This document shows positions 1 to 7,652 of a DNA stretch of 20,181 bases, piece after piece. The position numbers and the translations under genes are program-made. The DNA lies in the NCBI GenBank assembly GCA_035535195.1, contig DATLQK010000010.1:1-20181 (forward strand), in the 5' to 3' direction. The DNA comes from JACDAN01 sp035535195. GTDB lineage: Bacteria; Actinomycetota; Thermoleophilia; Gaiellales; Gaiellaceae. Positions within the stretch are counted from its first letter, which is position 1. Each line of letters begins with the position of its first letter. The notes under the pieces are model-generated. The model was not told where the DNA came from and did not search any database. It saw nothing but the letters and a program-made list of their open reading frames with translations.

Positions 1-522
1 CTGGCCCGGCTCGCGAGGGCGCTGTTGATCCTCGCGCGTAGCCAGGTGGGCGTCGAGGCGCCCCGCGACGAGCTCGTCGCCGTGCGCGCGCTGCTCGAGG
101 AGGTCGCCGATGGGCTGCAGGTCGCAACGGGCGTCGGGCTCGAGATCGAGTGCCCGGCGGACCTTGCGATGCTTACGAACCGAGAGCTCGTGGAACAGGC
201 CGTGATGAACCTTGCGGAGAACGCGGCGAAGCAAACGAGGGAGGGGAAGGTCGTTCTGAGCGCGCAGGCAGATCCTGACCGCGTCGTGGAGCTCGCCGTG
301 TCGGACACCGGGCCGGGCATCGCCGCGACCGAGCGTTCGAACGTCTTCCAGCGGTTCTACCGCGCTGGCTCCGACGGTACCGCAGGATTCGGCCTCGGGC
401 TCGCCATCGTGCGCGCGGTGGTGGATGCGCTCGAGGGCGAGCTCGACCTCGACTCGGAGGTGGGGGTGGGAACGACGGTCAAACTCAGGATCCCCGGCGC
501 CGCCAGGTTGGTGCGACAGTGA
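1..522 (+). CDS. Sensor histidine kinase, C-terminal part (5' end outside window)
   Basis: The frame is open from the first base, so this is the 3' end of a longer gene. It encodes the catalytic ATP-binding half of a two-component sensor kinase, which binds ATP and phosphorylates the kinase's own histidine. The visible motifs are an N box (NLAENA, near nt 208-225), a G1 box (DTGPGI, near 304-321), an F box (FQRFYR, near 346-363) and a G2 box (GFGLGL, near 385-402). The histidine-containing dimerisation helix and any membrane sensor region lie upstream, so the stimulus cannot be read. The stop overlaps the regulator start by 4 bp (GTGA), which indicates translational coupling. The kinase precedes the regulator, the reverse of the commoner order. 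Confidence 0.93.
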   Translation: MARLARALLILARSQVGVEAPRDELVAVRALLEEVADGLQVATGVGLEIECPADLAMLTNRELVEQAVMNLAENAAKQTREGKVVLSAQADPDRVVELAVSDTGPGIAATERSNVFQRFYRAGSDGTAGFGLGLAIVRAVVDALEGELDLDSEVGVGTTVKLRIPGAARLVRQ

Positions 523-1202
523 ACCGCGTGCTCCTCGTCGACGACGAGGCGGCCATCCGCGACGCCGTCGAATACGCCCTGCGGAACGACGGCTTCGAGG
601 TCGAAGCCGTTGCCGACGGCGAGACTGCGCTCGAGGCGGCGCTCACGAACGAGCACGACGTGATGGTGCTCGACCTGATGCTGCCCGGGATGTCCGGCTC
701 GGAGGTCTGTCGGCGCGTGCGGGCCGAGAGCGCCGTACCGATCGTAATGCTGACCGCGCGGGGCGCGGAGCTGGATCGGGTGCTGGGACTCGAGATCGGC
801 GCTGACGACTACGTCACGAAGCCGTTCTCCATGGCCGAGCTGATCGGCCGGATTCGCGCGATCCTCCGCCGGCGCGAGCTCGACCGGAGCGGGCGGGGCG
901 AGGCGCTGCGGATCGGGTCGCTCGAGCTGGATCCGCGCCGCCACGAGGCCCGCATCGACGGCGAGCACAAGCGGCTGACGCCGTCCGAGTTCAAGCTGCT
1001 GCTTCTCCTCGCCGAGGAGCCGGAGCGTGTCTTCAGCCGCCGCGAGATCATGCAGCACCTCTGGGACAGTGAGTACGTCGGCGACCAGCGCGCCTGCGAC
1101 ATTCACATCTCGAACCTGCGGCAGAAGCTGGAGCGCGACCCCTCGAACCCCGAGCGGATCGTCACCGTACGCGGCATCGGGTACAAGCTCGCCCCTGTGT
1201 GA
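519..1202 (+). CDS. OmpR/PhoB-family response regulator
   Basis: A 227-residue DNA-binding response regulator, the partner of the preceding kinase. The receiver domain (about residues 2-115) has the acidic pair D8/D9, the phospho-acceptor D52 in VLDLMLPG, the switch residues T79 and Y98, and K101 in the TKPF motif. The C-terminal winged helix (about 130-225) has the LTPSEFKLLLLLAEEP segment and the final VRGIGYKL of the OmpR/PhoB DNA-binding class. When phosphorylated it should dimerise and bind direct repeats in target promoters. The GTG start at 519 lies inside the kinase stop overlap and leaves a full-length receiver. It resembles the MprA/RegX3 type, but the regulon cannot be named from sequence alone. 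Confidence 0.96.
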   Translation: MNRVLLVDDEAAIRDAVEYALRNDGFEVEAVADGETALEAALTNEHDVMVLDLMLPGMSGSEVCRRVRAESAVPIVMLTARGAELDRVLGLEIGADDYVTKPFSMAELIGRIRAILRRRELDRSGRGEALRIGSLELDPRRHEARIDGEHKRLTPSEFKLLLLLAEEPERVFSRREIMQHLWDSEYVGDQRACDIHISNLRQKLERDPSNPERIVTVRGIGYKLAPV

Positions 1203-1263
1203 GCGAACCCCCACGAAGCCGTAGGCCCAACGCTCAGGGTTCGGCGGATAGCGTCACTGCGTC

Positions 1264-1620
1264 GTGTCGGTGGTCGACTTCAGCGTCAAGACGGCGGAGC
1301 TGGACGGCAACGCCTTCGTCGTCAGTCTCACCGGCGAGGTGGATCTCCACACGGCGCCGGAGCTGAAGCGCGCGCTGGACGGAGTGATCGCTCTCGGCGC
1401 CACCTGCGCCGTCGTCGACCTCGCCGACGTCAGCTTCATCGACTCAACGACGCTCGGCGTGCTCCTGCGCACGCACACACGCCTCGAAGAGCTCGGCGGC
1501 CGGCTTGTGCTCGTCGCGAGTGACCGTCGGATCCTCCGCACCCTCGAGCTCACCGGGCTCGATCGGGTGCTGCCGATCGAGCGGACGCTCGCCGAGGGCG
1601 TCGCCGCGATCCTCGAGTAA
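1264..1620 (+). CDS. STAS-domain anti-sigma factor antagonist (SpoIIAA/RsbV-like)
   Basis: A single STAS domain of 118 residues, the normal size for SpoIIAA/RsbV proteins. These bind an anti-sigma kinase and free a stress sigma factor until they are phosphorylated on a conserved serine. The motif FIDSTTLGVLL (from residue 58) places the predicted phospho-serine at S61, and LTGEVDLHTAPEL (22-34) is the usual N-terminal strand and helix signature. The start is GTG at 1264, with no in-frame alternative that keeps the first strand. It lies 61 bp after the response regulator on the same strand and may be read through from it. No partner anti-sigma kinase or sigma factor is visible in the window, so its network is unknown. 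Confidence 0.93.
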   Translation: MSVVDFSVKTAELDGNAFVVSLTGEVDLHTAPELKRALDGVIALGATCAVVDLADVSFIDSTTLGVLLRTHTRLEELGGRLVLVASDRRILRTLELTGLDRVLPIERTLAEGVAAILE

Positions 1621-1679
1621 GCGCGCCCGAGCGGCCCACCTTCCCGAAAGGCGCGCCGCTCGCGGGGCGACTCGAACTT

Positions 1680-1758
1680 CCCAGCGGAAGCCGCGTCCGA
1701 ACCGAAGGCCGGGTCTCCGTCCTTCGGAGCACGGATATCGGGCTCGGCTTCCGCTGGG
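1680..1758. repeat. 14-bp inverted repeat in convergent spacer, possible two-way terminator
   Basis: CCCAGCGGAAGCCG at 1680-1693 is matched exactly by its reverse complement at 1745-1758. An inner 7-bp inverted repeat, CCGAAGG at 1702-1708 and CCTTCGG at 1721-1727, sits between the arms. The element lies between two converging genes, where a structure serving both strands would end transcription. There is no T-run after either arm, so it is not a classic intrinsic terminator. A regulatory or mobile origin cannot be excluded. The rest of the 1621-1867 spacer shows nothing else recognisable. Confidence 0.5.
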
Positions 1759-1867
1759 CCTGGCTGTGACGCTACTGCGAGCCTCGTGAGCGTTCCGGTG
1801 GGCCTTTCGTGGGGCTTTGCTCACCGGGCCGTTCCCTGCGCCTACGGCAGTACGGCGAGGCTCGAGC

Positions 1868-3538
1868 TCAGTGCCTGACGATCTTGAACATCGGCCGGGC
1901 GACCCGGATCGCTGAGGGGTCGGACCAGGACATCTGCCGTCCGCCGAGGGGGAGCGCCAGCGAGATCCCGCGGACGCGGTAGAACCAGCGGCCGGGGCCG
2001 AGCGGGAGGGTGGCCGAGGTCGACGGCGTCGCGAGCGAACCGACCTTCGTCCACGGATACGCCTTCTTGCTCCACTGCACCTCGTAGCTGTCGGCGCCGA
2101 GCGCCGGCTTCCAGGCGACGAGCGGCGTGCCGTACACGGACGGCCTGGCGCGGCCCGCTGTGAAGAGCTTCCCGTTCGTGCTCAGCCCGGAGACGTACGG
2201 CGCCGCGCCGGCGGTCGTGGTGACCGCCTCGCTGACCTTGCCGAAGGTGAAGACGCGACCGGAGGCGCAGGCGTCCTGCGGCAGCTCCGTGTCCTGGTAC
2301 TCGACGGCCGTCGGGTCCGACGCCGTGCCGTGCGTCCGCACAGGGACGACGGTCCAGTAGTACCGGTTCTCGGGCCAGCCGTTGTCCCAGAGGTCAACCT
2401 GCGGCGGTGCGAGGGAGGCGGCCTCCACCTTGTCCTCCTCCGTGGGAGCGGGCGTGCCGCCGCCGCCGGTGTCGGCCTTGGCGACCTGGACGGCCTCGTT
2501 CTCGGTCACCGTCGCGTTGTCGACGGCGAAGGTCTTGCCGTTCTTGCCGTCGCTCACGATCCAGCCCGTCCGCGCCAGTGCCAGGTCGCCTGCGTCCTTC
2601 GGCAGGACGAGCCCGGCGGTCGTCCGCGGCGCCCAGGCAGGGGAGCCGACGACCGAGCCGCGGTAGACGATGTTCACGCAGTCGACGTCGGTGCTGACGT
2701 ACACGCGGTAGAGCTCACGGGGAGTCGCGGGGTCGAACGCGTCCGCGCTCCCGGTGTTCCCGGCATAGGAGAGCCCCGGCATCAGTTTGAACGCCGTTGC
2801 CTGGTTGGCGTACGAGTCCGACGCCATCGAGAACGGCCTCAGGGTCGAGTTGGCGATCGGCGGGTTCAGGTGGACGTAGACCGGGCTCCAAGGGCCATAC
2901 GAGACGACGGGGATGCCGTTGACGGTCGAGCCGTTCTTCGCACGGACGGCGCGGACACGCCAGCGCACAGCGGCCGTCCAGGCCGCATCCTGGTGGAACG
3001 TCCAGTGCTCACGCTCGTCGGCGACGTTCGTCCGCGTGGCGATGCGCTTGTTGGGCCCGAGGAACCAGACGTGATAGCCGGTGGCGCCGTCGACCGGAGT
3101 CCAGCGGACGAGGCCGGCGGGGCTCGGGCTCGCCTGGGGCACGTTCGTCCAGCGCATGTTGAATCCGAACGGCGCGCTCCAGCGCGTCACTCCCCTCCGC
3201 GTCACCGCGCGGACGTGCGCCCAGAGCGCATAGGGCGACCCGGTCATCCAGGGCAGTGCGACCGGGATCGAGGTCGTCGGCGACCTCAACCCTGCCGAGG
3301 ACCAGATCAGGGTGCCTTCGGCGAAGTTGCTGCGCGTGGCGAGCTCGAACTCGTACCGCCTCGTGCCGTGGACGGGGCGCCAGGCGAACGAGGGCGTGCG
3401 GGAGAAGCTGTGGGCCGCGGGCTCGCCGGCTCGAAGCAGGAACGGCTTCAGGCCGCCTGGTGCGGGCAGCGCGGCGTTCGCGCCAGGCGCGAACGCGAGC
3501 ATCGCAAGGACAACGGCAGCAAGACGGACCGCAGGCAT
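1868..3538 (-). CDS. Secreted protein with fibronectin-type-III-like modules
   Basis: A protein of about 556 residues with a clear signal peptide: a short basic start, a hydrophobic run (VVLAMLAF) and a likely cleavage after ANA. It should be exported. The mature part looks like several Ig/FN3-type beta modules. Recurring cores are seen near residues 45-130 (FAWRPVHGTRRYEFEL), 135-225 (LVRWTPVDGATGYHVW) and the C-terminal 100 residues (LVAWKPALGADSYEVQW, then WFYRVRGIS). A low-complexity GGGGTPAPTEED linker separates the central and last modules. No catalytic motif is seen, and an adhesion or envelope role is inferred only from the fold. The ATG at 3538 is preferred over a TTG two codons upstream. 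It lies 31 bp after the amidase stop and is probably the last gene of the oxidase operon. Confidence 0.8.
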   Translation of the reverse strand: MPAVRLAAVVLAMLAFAPGANAALPAPGGLKPFLLRAGEPAAHSFSRTPSFAWRPVHGTRRYEFELATRSNFAEGTLIWSSAGLRSPTTSIPVALPWMTGSPYALWAHVRAVTRRGVTRWSAPFGFNMRWTNVPQASPSPAGLVRWTPVDGATGYHVWFLGPNKRIATRTNVADEREHWTFHQDAAWTAAVRWRVRAVRAKNGSTVNGIPVVSYGPWSPVYVHLNPPIANSTLRPFSMASDSYANQATAFKLMPGLSYAGNTGSADAFDPATPRELYRVYVSTDVDCVNIVYRGSVVGSPAWAPRTTAGLVLPKDAGDLALARTGWIVSDGKNGKTFAVDNATVTENEAVQVAKADTGGGGTPAPTEEDKVEAASLAPPQVDLWDNGWPENRYYWTVVPVRTHGTASDPTAVEYQDTELPQDACASGRVFTFGKVSEAVTTTAGAAPYVSGLSTNGKLFTAGRARPSVYGTPLVAWKPALGADSYEVQWSKKAYPWTKVGSLATPSTSATLPLGPGRWFYRVRGISLALPLGGRQMSWSDPSAIRVARPMFKIVRH

Positions 3539-3569
3539 GGCCAAGAGCGTTGTCGGCAGGGTCGTCTGA

Positions 3570-4673
3570 TCACGGCGTCCCTCGTTCGAGGGACGACCCC
3601 ACCGCGAGGAGCAGCGCGTCGTCGCCCGGGCGCCCGATGAGCTGGACGGAGGCGGGCAGGCCGTGCTCCGCCGTTCCGGCCGGAAGGGCCAGGACGGGCC
3701 ACCCGAGGACGTTGAAGGGATAGGTGAAACGCGTGAGCGTCTCGCGGAACTCGAGCTCCTCCACGTCGGTCGGCGGCGGCACGATCGGGAGCGTCGGCGT
3801 CAGCAGCAGGTCGACGCCGTCGAGCGCGGCCTCGGCGGCCCGGCGGTACGCCTCCCGCGCCTCGCGCGCCGGCTCGACCTCGGCGTCCGTGACCTCGAGG
3901 CAGCGCGCAACCTTGGATCGGACGTTGTCGCCGTAGGCCTCCGCGTGCTCGGCGAAGAGGTCCCGGTGCACGTCGGCGACCTCCTTCATGAAGAGGGGAT
4001 AGGTGCCGCGCGCGAACGGGAAGTCGACGGGCTCGGCGTCGAGCGCAGCGGCGACCTCGCGCGCCCGCTCCGCGACGAGCGGGTCGGCATGCTCCGCCCA
4101 GGCGACGCCCACCACCGGCGTGCCGGGGCTGCGCCGCTCGAACCCCGGGACGAGCGCCTCCATCATCCGCGCGCACTGCTCGACGGTGCGCGCCATCGGC
4201 CCGGCGTGGTCGAAGGTCGGCGCGAGCGGGAAGCAGCCGTCGAGCGGCACGAGCCCGTACGTCGGCTTCAGCCCGACGAGGCCGCAACACGCGGCGGGGA
4301 TCCGGATCGACCCGCCCGAGTCGGTTCCGAGCGCTGCGTCAGCGAGCCTGGCGGCGAGCCCGGCGGCCGAGCCGCCGCTCGACCCGCCCGCGGTCCGTCC
4401 GGGTGCGGCCGGGTTCGGAACGGTGCCGTAGTGCGGGTTCTGCGAGGTGACGCCGTAGGCGAACTCGTGCAGGTTCGTCTTGCCCACGCTCGCGTAGCCC
4501 GCCGCCTCGAGCCGGGTGACGACCTCCGCCGTCCGCTCCGGGACATGGTCGGCGAAGACGATCGAGCCGTACGTCGTGACGAGGTCGGCCGTGTCGAAGA
4601 GGTCTTTGACCGCCAGCGGGATCCCCTCGCGCGGCGCCTCGGGCCGCGCCAGGAAGATGCCCTCCTCGCTCAA
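3570..4673 (-). CDS. Amidase signature family protein (GatA-like), short N-terminus
   Basis: A 367-residue amidase signature hydrolase. The Ser-cisSer-Lys triad can be placed as K23 (LAVKDLFD), S98 (GGSSGGSAAG, 96-105) and nucleophile S122 (DSGGSIRIPA, 118-127). The 24-residue spacing of the two serines matches the family as I recall it. It should hydrolyse a carboxamide, but the substrate is unknown. Without gatB/gatC nearby, a tRNA amidotransferase role is unlikely. The usual family length is about 450-500 residues, and here only 22 residues precede the catalytic lysine, so the N-terminal helices are mostly missing. The TTG start overlaps the stop of the 57-residue membrane protein by 4 bp (TTGA), and no earlier start is available in this frame. 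This ties it to the oxidase operon. Confidence 0.9.
   Translation of the reverse strand: MSEEGIFLARPEAPREGIPLAVKDLFDTADLVTTYGSIVFADHVPERTAEVVTRLEAAGYASVGKTNLHEFAYGVTSQNPHYGTVPNPAAPGRTAGGSSGGSAAGLAARLADAALGTDSGGSIRIPAACCGLVGLKPTYGLVPLDGCFPLAPTFDHAGPMARTVEQCARMMEALVPGFERRSPGTPVVGVAWAEHADPLVAERAREVAAALDAEPVDFPFARGTYPLFMKEVADVHRDLFAEHAEAYGDNVRSKVARCLEVTDAEVEPAREAREAYRRAAEAALDGVDLLLTPTLPIVPPPTDVEELEFRETLTRFTYPFNVLGWPVLALPAGTAEHGLPASVQLIGRPGDDALLLAVGSSLERGTP
3576..3595. repeat. Perfect 9-bp inverted repeat at the amidase 3' end
   Basis: CGTCCCTCG at 3576-3584 and CGAGGGACG at 3587-3595 are exact reverse complements separated by TT. The element covers the last codons of the amidase and lies 38-57 bp upstream of the next start codon (3538). 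On the minus strand it could form a tight GC-rich hairpin that limits read-through or stabilises the upstream mRNA. No U-tract follows it, so it is not a standard terminator. It could also be an operator. Confidence 0.5.
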
Positions 4674-4843
4674 TCCACGGCGAGATAGATGAACGCGATC
4701 AGCCAGGTGCCCGCGAAGAGCAGCAGGAAGAGCCCGAAGAGCGCGAGCCCGACCACGTTGTTGCGGTGGGCGAGCTCCGCGTCCGGCTCGACCGGCAGCA
4801 CGTGGTACTCGGGCGGGCGGGGCTCTGGAACCTGCTCGGTCAC
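4670..4843 (-). CDS. 57-residue single-span membrane protein of the oxidase operon
   Basis: A small gene with start GTG at 4843 inside the ctaB stop (GTGA overlap) and stop TGA at 4670 inside the amidase start. Coupling on both sides is strong evidence that it is translated. The product has a soluble proline-rich and acidic N-terminus (about residues 1-28) and one hydrophobic helix (about 30-54, core LALFGLFLLLFAG). Position, size and topology suggest a small accessory or structural subunit of the cytochrome oxidase, like the short subunit IV found in actinobacterial aa3 oxidases. I do not recognise a family motif, so this role is inferred from context. Confidence 0.8.
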   Translation of the reverse strand: MTEQVPEPRPPEYHVLPVEPDAELAHRNNVVGLALFGLFLLLFAGTWLIAFIYLAVD

Positions 4844-6015
4844 GCGAGGATCGGGTCGAGGGCCATGGCCACGAAGAGCAGGGCGAGGTACGCGAGCGAG
4901 TAGTGGAAGAGGATCGCGGCCCGCCTCGGCGTCCGCTCCCGCCACAGCCCCCACGCGAGTCGCAGGAACCAGCCGCCGAGCAGGGCGGCAGCGGCGAGGT
5001 ACACCGGGCCGAATGTCCCCGTCACGACGGGCACGAGCGTCAACGCGACGAGCCCGGTGGTGTAGAGGAGGATCTGGCGCGCGGTTTCTCGGTCGCCCCG
5101 CACGACCGGCAGCATCGGGATCTTCGCGGCGGCGTAGTCGCGCTTGATCAGGAGGGCGAGCGCCCAGAAGTGGGGCGGCGTCCAGAAGAACACGATCAGG
5201 AACAGGTAGAGGGCGGGCAGGGTCAGGTTCCCGGTCGCGGCCGCCCAGCCGACGAGCGGCGGGATCGCTCCTGCCGCGCCGCCGATCACGATGTTCTGCG
5301 GCGTCGAGCGCTTGAGGAGCCGCGTGTAAACGAGGACGTAGAAGAGGTTCCCGACGAGTGCGAGCACCGCGGCGAGCACATTCACGAGCGACCCGAGGAG
5401 CACGAACGACAGGGCGGACAGCGTCAGCCCGAACTCGAGCGCGAGCGCCGGGCTCACGCGACCTGCCGCGACCGGCCGCTTGGCGGTCCGGCCCATCGAC
5501 TGGTCGATGTCGGCGTCGAGCATGTGGTTGAGCGCGCTCGCCCCGCCGCAGGCGAGGGCGAGCCCGACCATGGTCGCGACGAAGAGCCCGAGCGGCGGCG
5601 CCCCGCCGGCGCCGACGAACATGCCCGCGCCGCCGGTGAGGAGGAGCAGCGACATGATGCGCGGCTTCGTCAGCGTCACGTAGTCGCGCCAACTCACCGG
5701 GGCCGGCCGCTCACCGCGGTACAGGCGAGCAGTCGCGACGAGCGTCGCCGAGAACGCTGCCGCGGCCAGTGCGAGATGCAGCGGCCGGTACCACCAGCTG
5801 CCGATCGCTGCGAGGAACAGGACGAGCGCCGCCGCCGTCCAGCGGAAGGCCTCGCGGTGCGCAAGCCACGAGCCGAGCACCATGGCCACGAGCAGCGGCG
5901 CCGCCACGACCACGAGCGCGCGGTGCGCGATCCCGAGCTCGCCGCTCGCGATCACGAGTACACCCGTCGCCGAGGCGCCGAGCCCGCACAGCCGGAGCCA
6001 GGGTCCCGCTCTCAT
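4840..6015 (-). CDS. ctaB: Heme O synthase (protoheme IX farnesyltransferase) with fused CtaA-half-like N-terminal domain
   Basis: A 391-residue membrane protein. The C-terminal part (about 110-390) is a UbiA prenyltransferase that farnesylates heme B to heme O for the oxidase. It has LTKPRI (115-120), the Mg-diphosphate motif N163/D167/D171 in NHMLDADIDQSMG, and the later AAAKIPMLPV loop. CtaB proteins are usually near 300 residues. The extra first 100 residues hold four hydrophobic segments (about 8-25, 30-52, 58-75, 78-98). H31 opens the second helix (AHRALV) and H80 the fourth (RPLHLAL), the pattern of heme-ligand histidines in one half of heme A synthase. The ATG start at 6015 overlaps the ctaD stop (ATGA). 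Reading further upstream gives an Ala/Arg-rich shadow of ctaD. Confidence 0.92.
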   Translation of the reverse strand: MRAGPWLRLCGLGASATGVLVIASGELGIAHRALVVVAAPLLVAMVLGSWLAHREAFRWTAAALVLFLAAIGSWWYRPLHLALAAAAFSATLVATARLYRGERPAPVSWRDYVTLTKPRIMSLLLLTGGAGMFVGAGGAPPLGLFVATMVGLALACGGASALNHMLDADIDQSMGRTAKRPVAAGRVSPALALEFGLTLSALSFVLLGSLVNVLAAVLALVGNLFYVLVYTRLLKRSTPQNIVIGGAAGAIPPLVGWAAATGNLTLPALYLFLIVFFWTPPHFWALALLIKRDYAAAKIPMLPVVRGDRETARQILLYTTGLVALTLVPVVTGTFGPVYLAAAALLGGWFLRLAWGLWRERTPRRAAILFHYSLAYLALLFVAMALDPILA

Positions 6016-7652
6016 ACGCCCCGCTCCGCGAGCCGGCGGCGCAGGTCGCGCAGCGGCCTGGCGCTCGTCACGTACGGGAGCTTGTCGAAGTTGTGCGGCG
6101 GCGGCGGCGAGGTCGTGTACCACTCGAGCGTGTCCGCGACCCACGGGTCGTTCACCGCCCGCGGGCTCTTGCGCCGCGACCAGATCACGTTGGCGACGAA
6201 CACCAGCACGCCGAGGCCCATCACGTAGGAGCCGATCGTGGAGATCAGGTTGTACGCCTCCCAGAGGTCGTCATGACGGTACGTGTACACGCGCCGCGGC
6301 ATCCCGTCGAGGCCGAGGAAGTGCTGGGGGAAGAAGGCGACGTTGAAGCCGACGAACGTCAGCCAGAAGTGCCACTTCCCGAGCGTCTCGTTTAGGTACC
6401 GGCCGAAGAACTTCGGCCACCAGTAGTAGAGCCCGGCAAAGATCCCGAACACGGAGCCGCCGAAGAGCACGTAGTGGAGGTGGGCGACGACGAAGTAGGT
6501 GTCGTGCACTTGCCAGTCGAACGGGAAGACGGCGACGAAGATCCCGGAGAGGCCGCCGATCGTGAAGACCGCGATGAAGCCGAGCGCCCACAGCATCGCC
6601 GTGTCGAAGATCAGGTTCCCGCGCCAGGTCGTCGCGAGCCAGTTGAAGATCTTGACCCCCGTCGGGACGGCGATCGTGAGGGAGGCGATCATGAACCACG
6701 CCTGGAGCCCGTACGGCAAGCCGACCGCGAACATGTGGTGGGCCCAGACGAGCAGCGAGTAGAACCCGATCGCCACCGTCGAGAAGGCGATTGCCTTGTA
6801 GCCGAAGATCGGCTTGCGCGCGAAGACGGGGATGACCTCGGAGACGATCCCCATCGCCGGCAGGATCATCACGTAGACCTCCGGGTGCCCGAAGAACCAG
6901 AAGACGTGCTGGTAGAGGAGCGCGTTGCCGCCTTCGTCGGGCAGGAAGAAGTGGGTCCAGCCCTGGCGGTCGAGCAGCAGCATCGTCAACCCCGCGGAGA
7001 GCACCGGCAGCACCACGACGAGCAGCGCCGAGTAGATCTCCATCGTCCAGACGAAGAGCGGCAGCCGCATCCAGGTCATGCCGGCGGTGCGCATGTTGTG
7101 GATCGTCGCGAGGAAGTTGATCGCGCCGGCGAGCGACGACATCGTGAGGACGTGGAGGCCGACGATCCAGAGGTCCTGGCCGTTACCGGGGATCTGCTCC
7201 GACAGCGGCGGGTAGCCGGTCCAGCCGGCCCGCGCGGCTCCGCCGGCCGCGAAGAAGCTGCCGAGCAGGATGATCCCGCCGAGCAGGAAGAGCCAGTAGG
7301 AGAGCGCGTTCAGCCGCGGGAAGGCCATGTCGCGCGCCCCGATCTGAAGCGGGATGAGGAAGTTGGCGAAGCCCGCGAAGATCGGGACGACGACGAGGAA
7401 GATCATCACCGTCCCGTGCATCGTGAAGAGCTCGTTGTACGAGTCCCGCTCGACCACATGCATGTCCGGCGTCGCGAGCTGCGTCCTGATCAGGAGCGCC
7501 ATCACGCCGCCGGCGATGAAGAAGAGCAGGCAGGTGCCGATGTACAGCAGCCCGATCCGCTTGTGGTCGACGGTGGTGACCCAGCTCGAGAAGCGTCCGC
7601 GATACCACGGGACCGGGTAGGTGGGCCGTTCGACCTCCGTCCTAACCGCCAC
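6012..7652 (-). CDS. ctaD: Cytochrome c oxidase subunit I
   Basis: A 546-residue, 12-helix catalytic subunit of an A1-type heme-copper oxidase, which reduces O2 and pumps protons. The ligands are all visible: H79 and H393 for the low-spin heme, H391 for the high-spin heme, and H256, H305 and H306 for CuB. Y260 in GHPEVY is the cross-linked tyrosine and E258 the D-channel glutamate. D108 (ARDMAFPR) marks the D-channel entrance and K334 (PTGVKIFNW) the K-channel. The length is normal and nothing is missing. The GTG start at 7652 overlaps the end of ctaC by 11 bp, and the stop overlaps the start of ctaB. It sits in the cytoplasmic membrane with CtaC. Confidence 0.98.
   Translation of the reverse strand: MAVRTEVERPTYPVPWYRGRFSSWVTTVDHKRIGLLYIGTCLLFFIAGGVMALLIRTQLATPDMHVVERDSYNELFTMHGTVMIFLVVVPIFAGFANFLIPLQIGARDMAFPRLNALSYWLFLLGGIILLGSFFAAGGAARAGWTGYPPLSEQIPGNGQDLWIVGLHVLTMSSLAGAINFLATIHNMRTAGMTWMRLPLFVWTMEIYSALLVVVLPVLSAGLTMLLLDRQGWTHFFLPDEGGNALLYQHVFWFFGHPEVYVMILPAMGIVSEVIPVFARKPIFGYKAIAFSTVAIGFYSLLVWAHHMFAVGLPYGLQAWFMIASLTIAVPTGVKIFNWLATTWRGNLIFDTAMLWALGFIAVFTIGGLSGIFVAVFPFDWQVHDTYFVVAHLHYVLFGGSVFGIFAGLYYWWPKFFGRYLNETLGKWHFWLTFVGFNVAFFPQHFLGLDGMPRRVYTYRHDDLWEAYNLISTIGSYVMGLGVLVFVANVIWSRRKSPRAVNDPWVADTLEWYTTSPPPPHNFDKLPYVTSARPLRDLRRRLAERGV

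Noticed and set aside
1660..1690. tRNA-like T-loop motif (GTTCGAGTC on the minus strand)
   Set aside because: The flanking bases do not form a T-stem, and no anticodon or acceptor arm can be drawn around it.
1680..1758. Small transposon (MITE) bounded by 14-bp inverted repeats
   Set aside because: No target-site duplication flanks the arms and no second copy is visible in the window.
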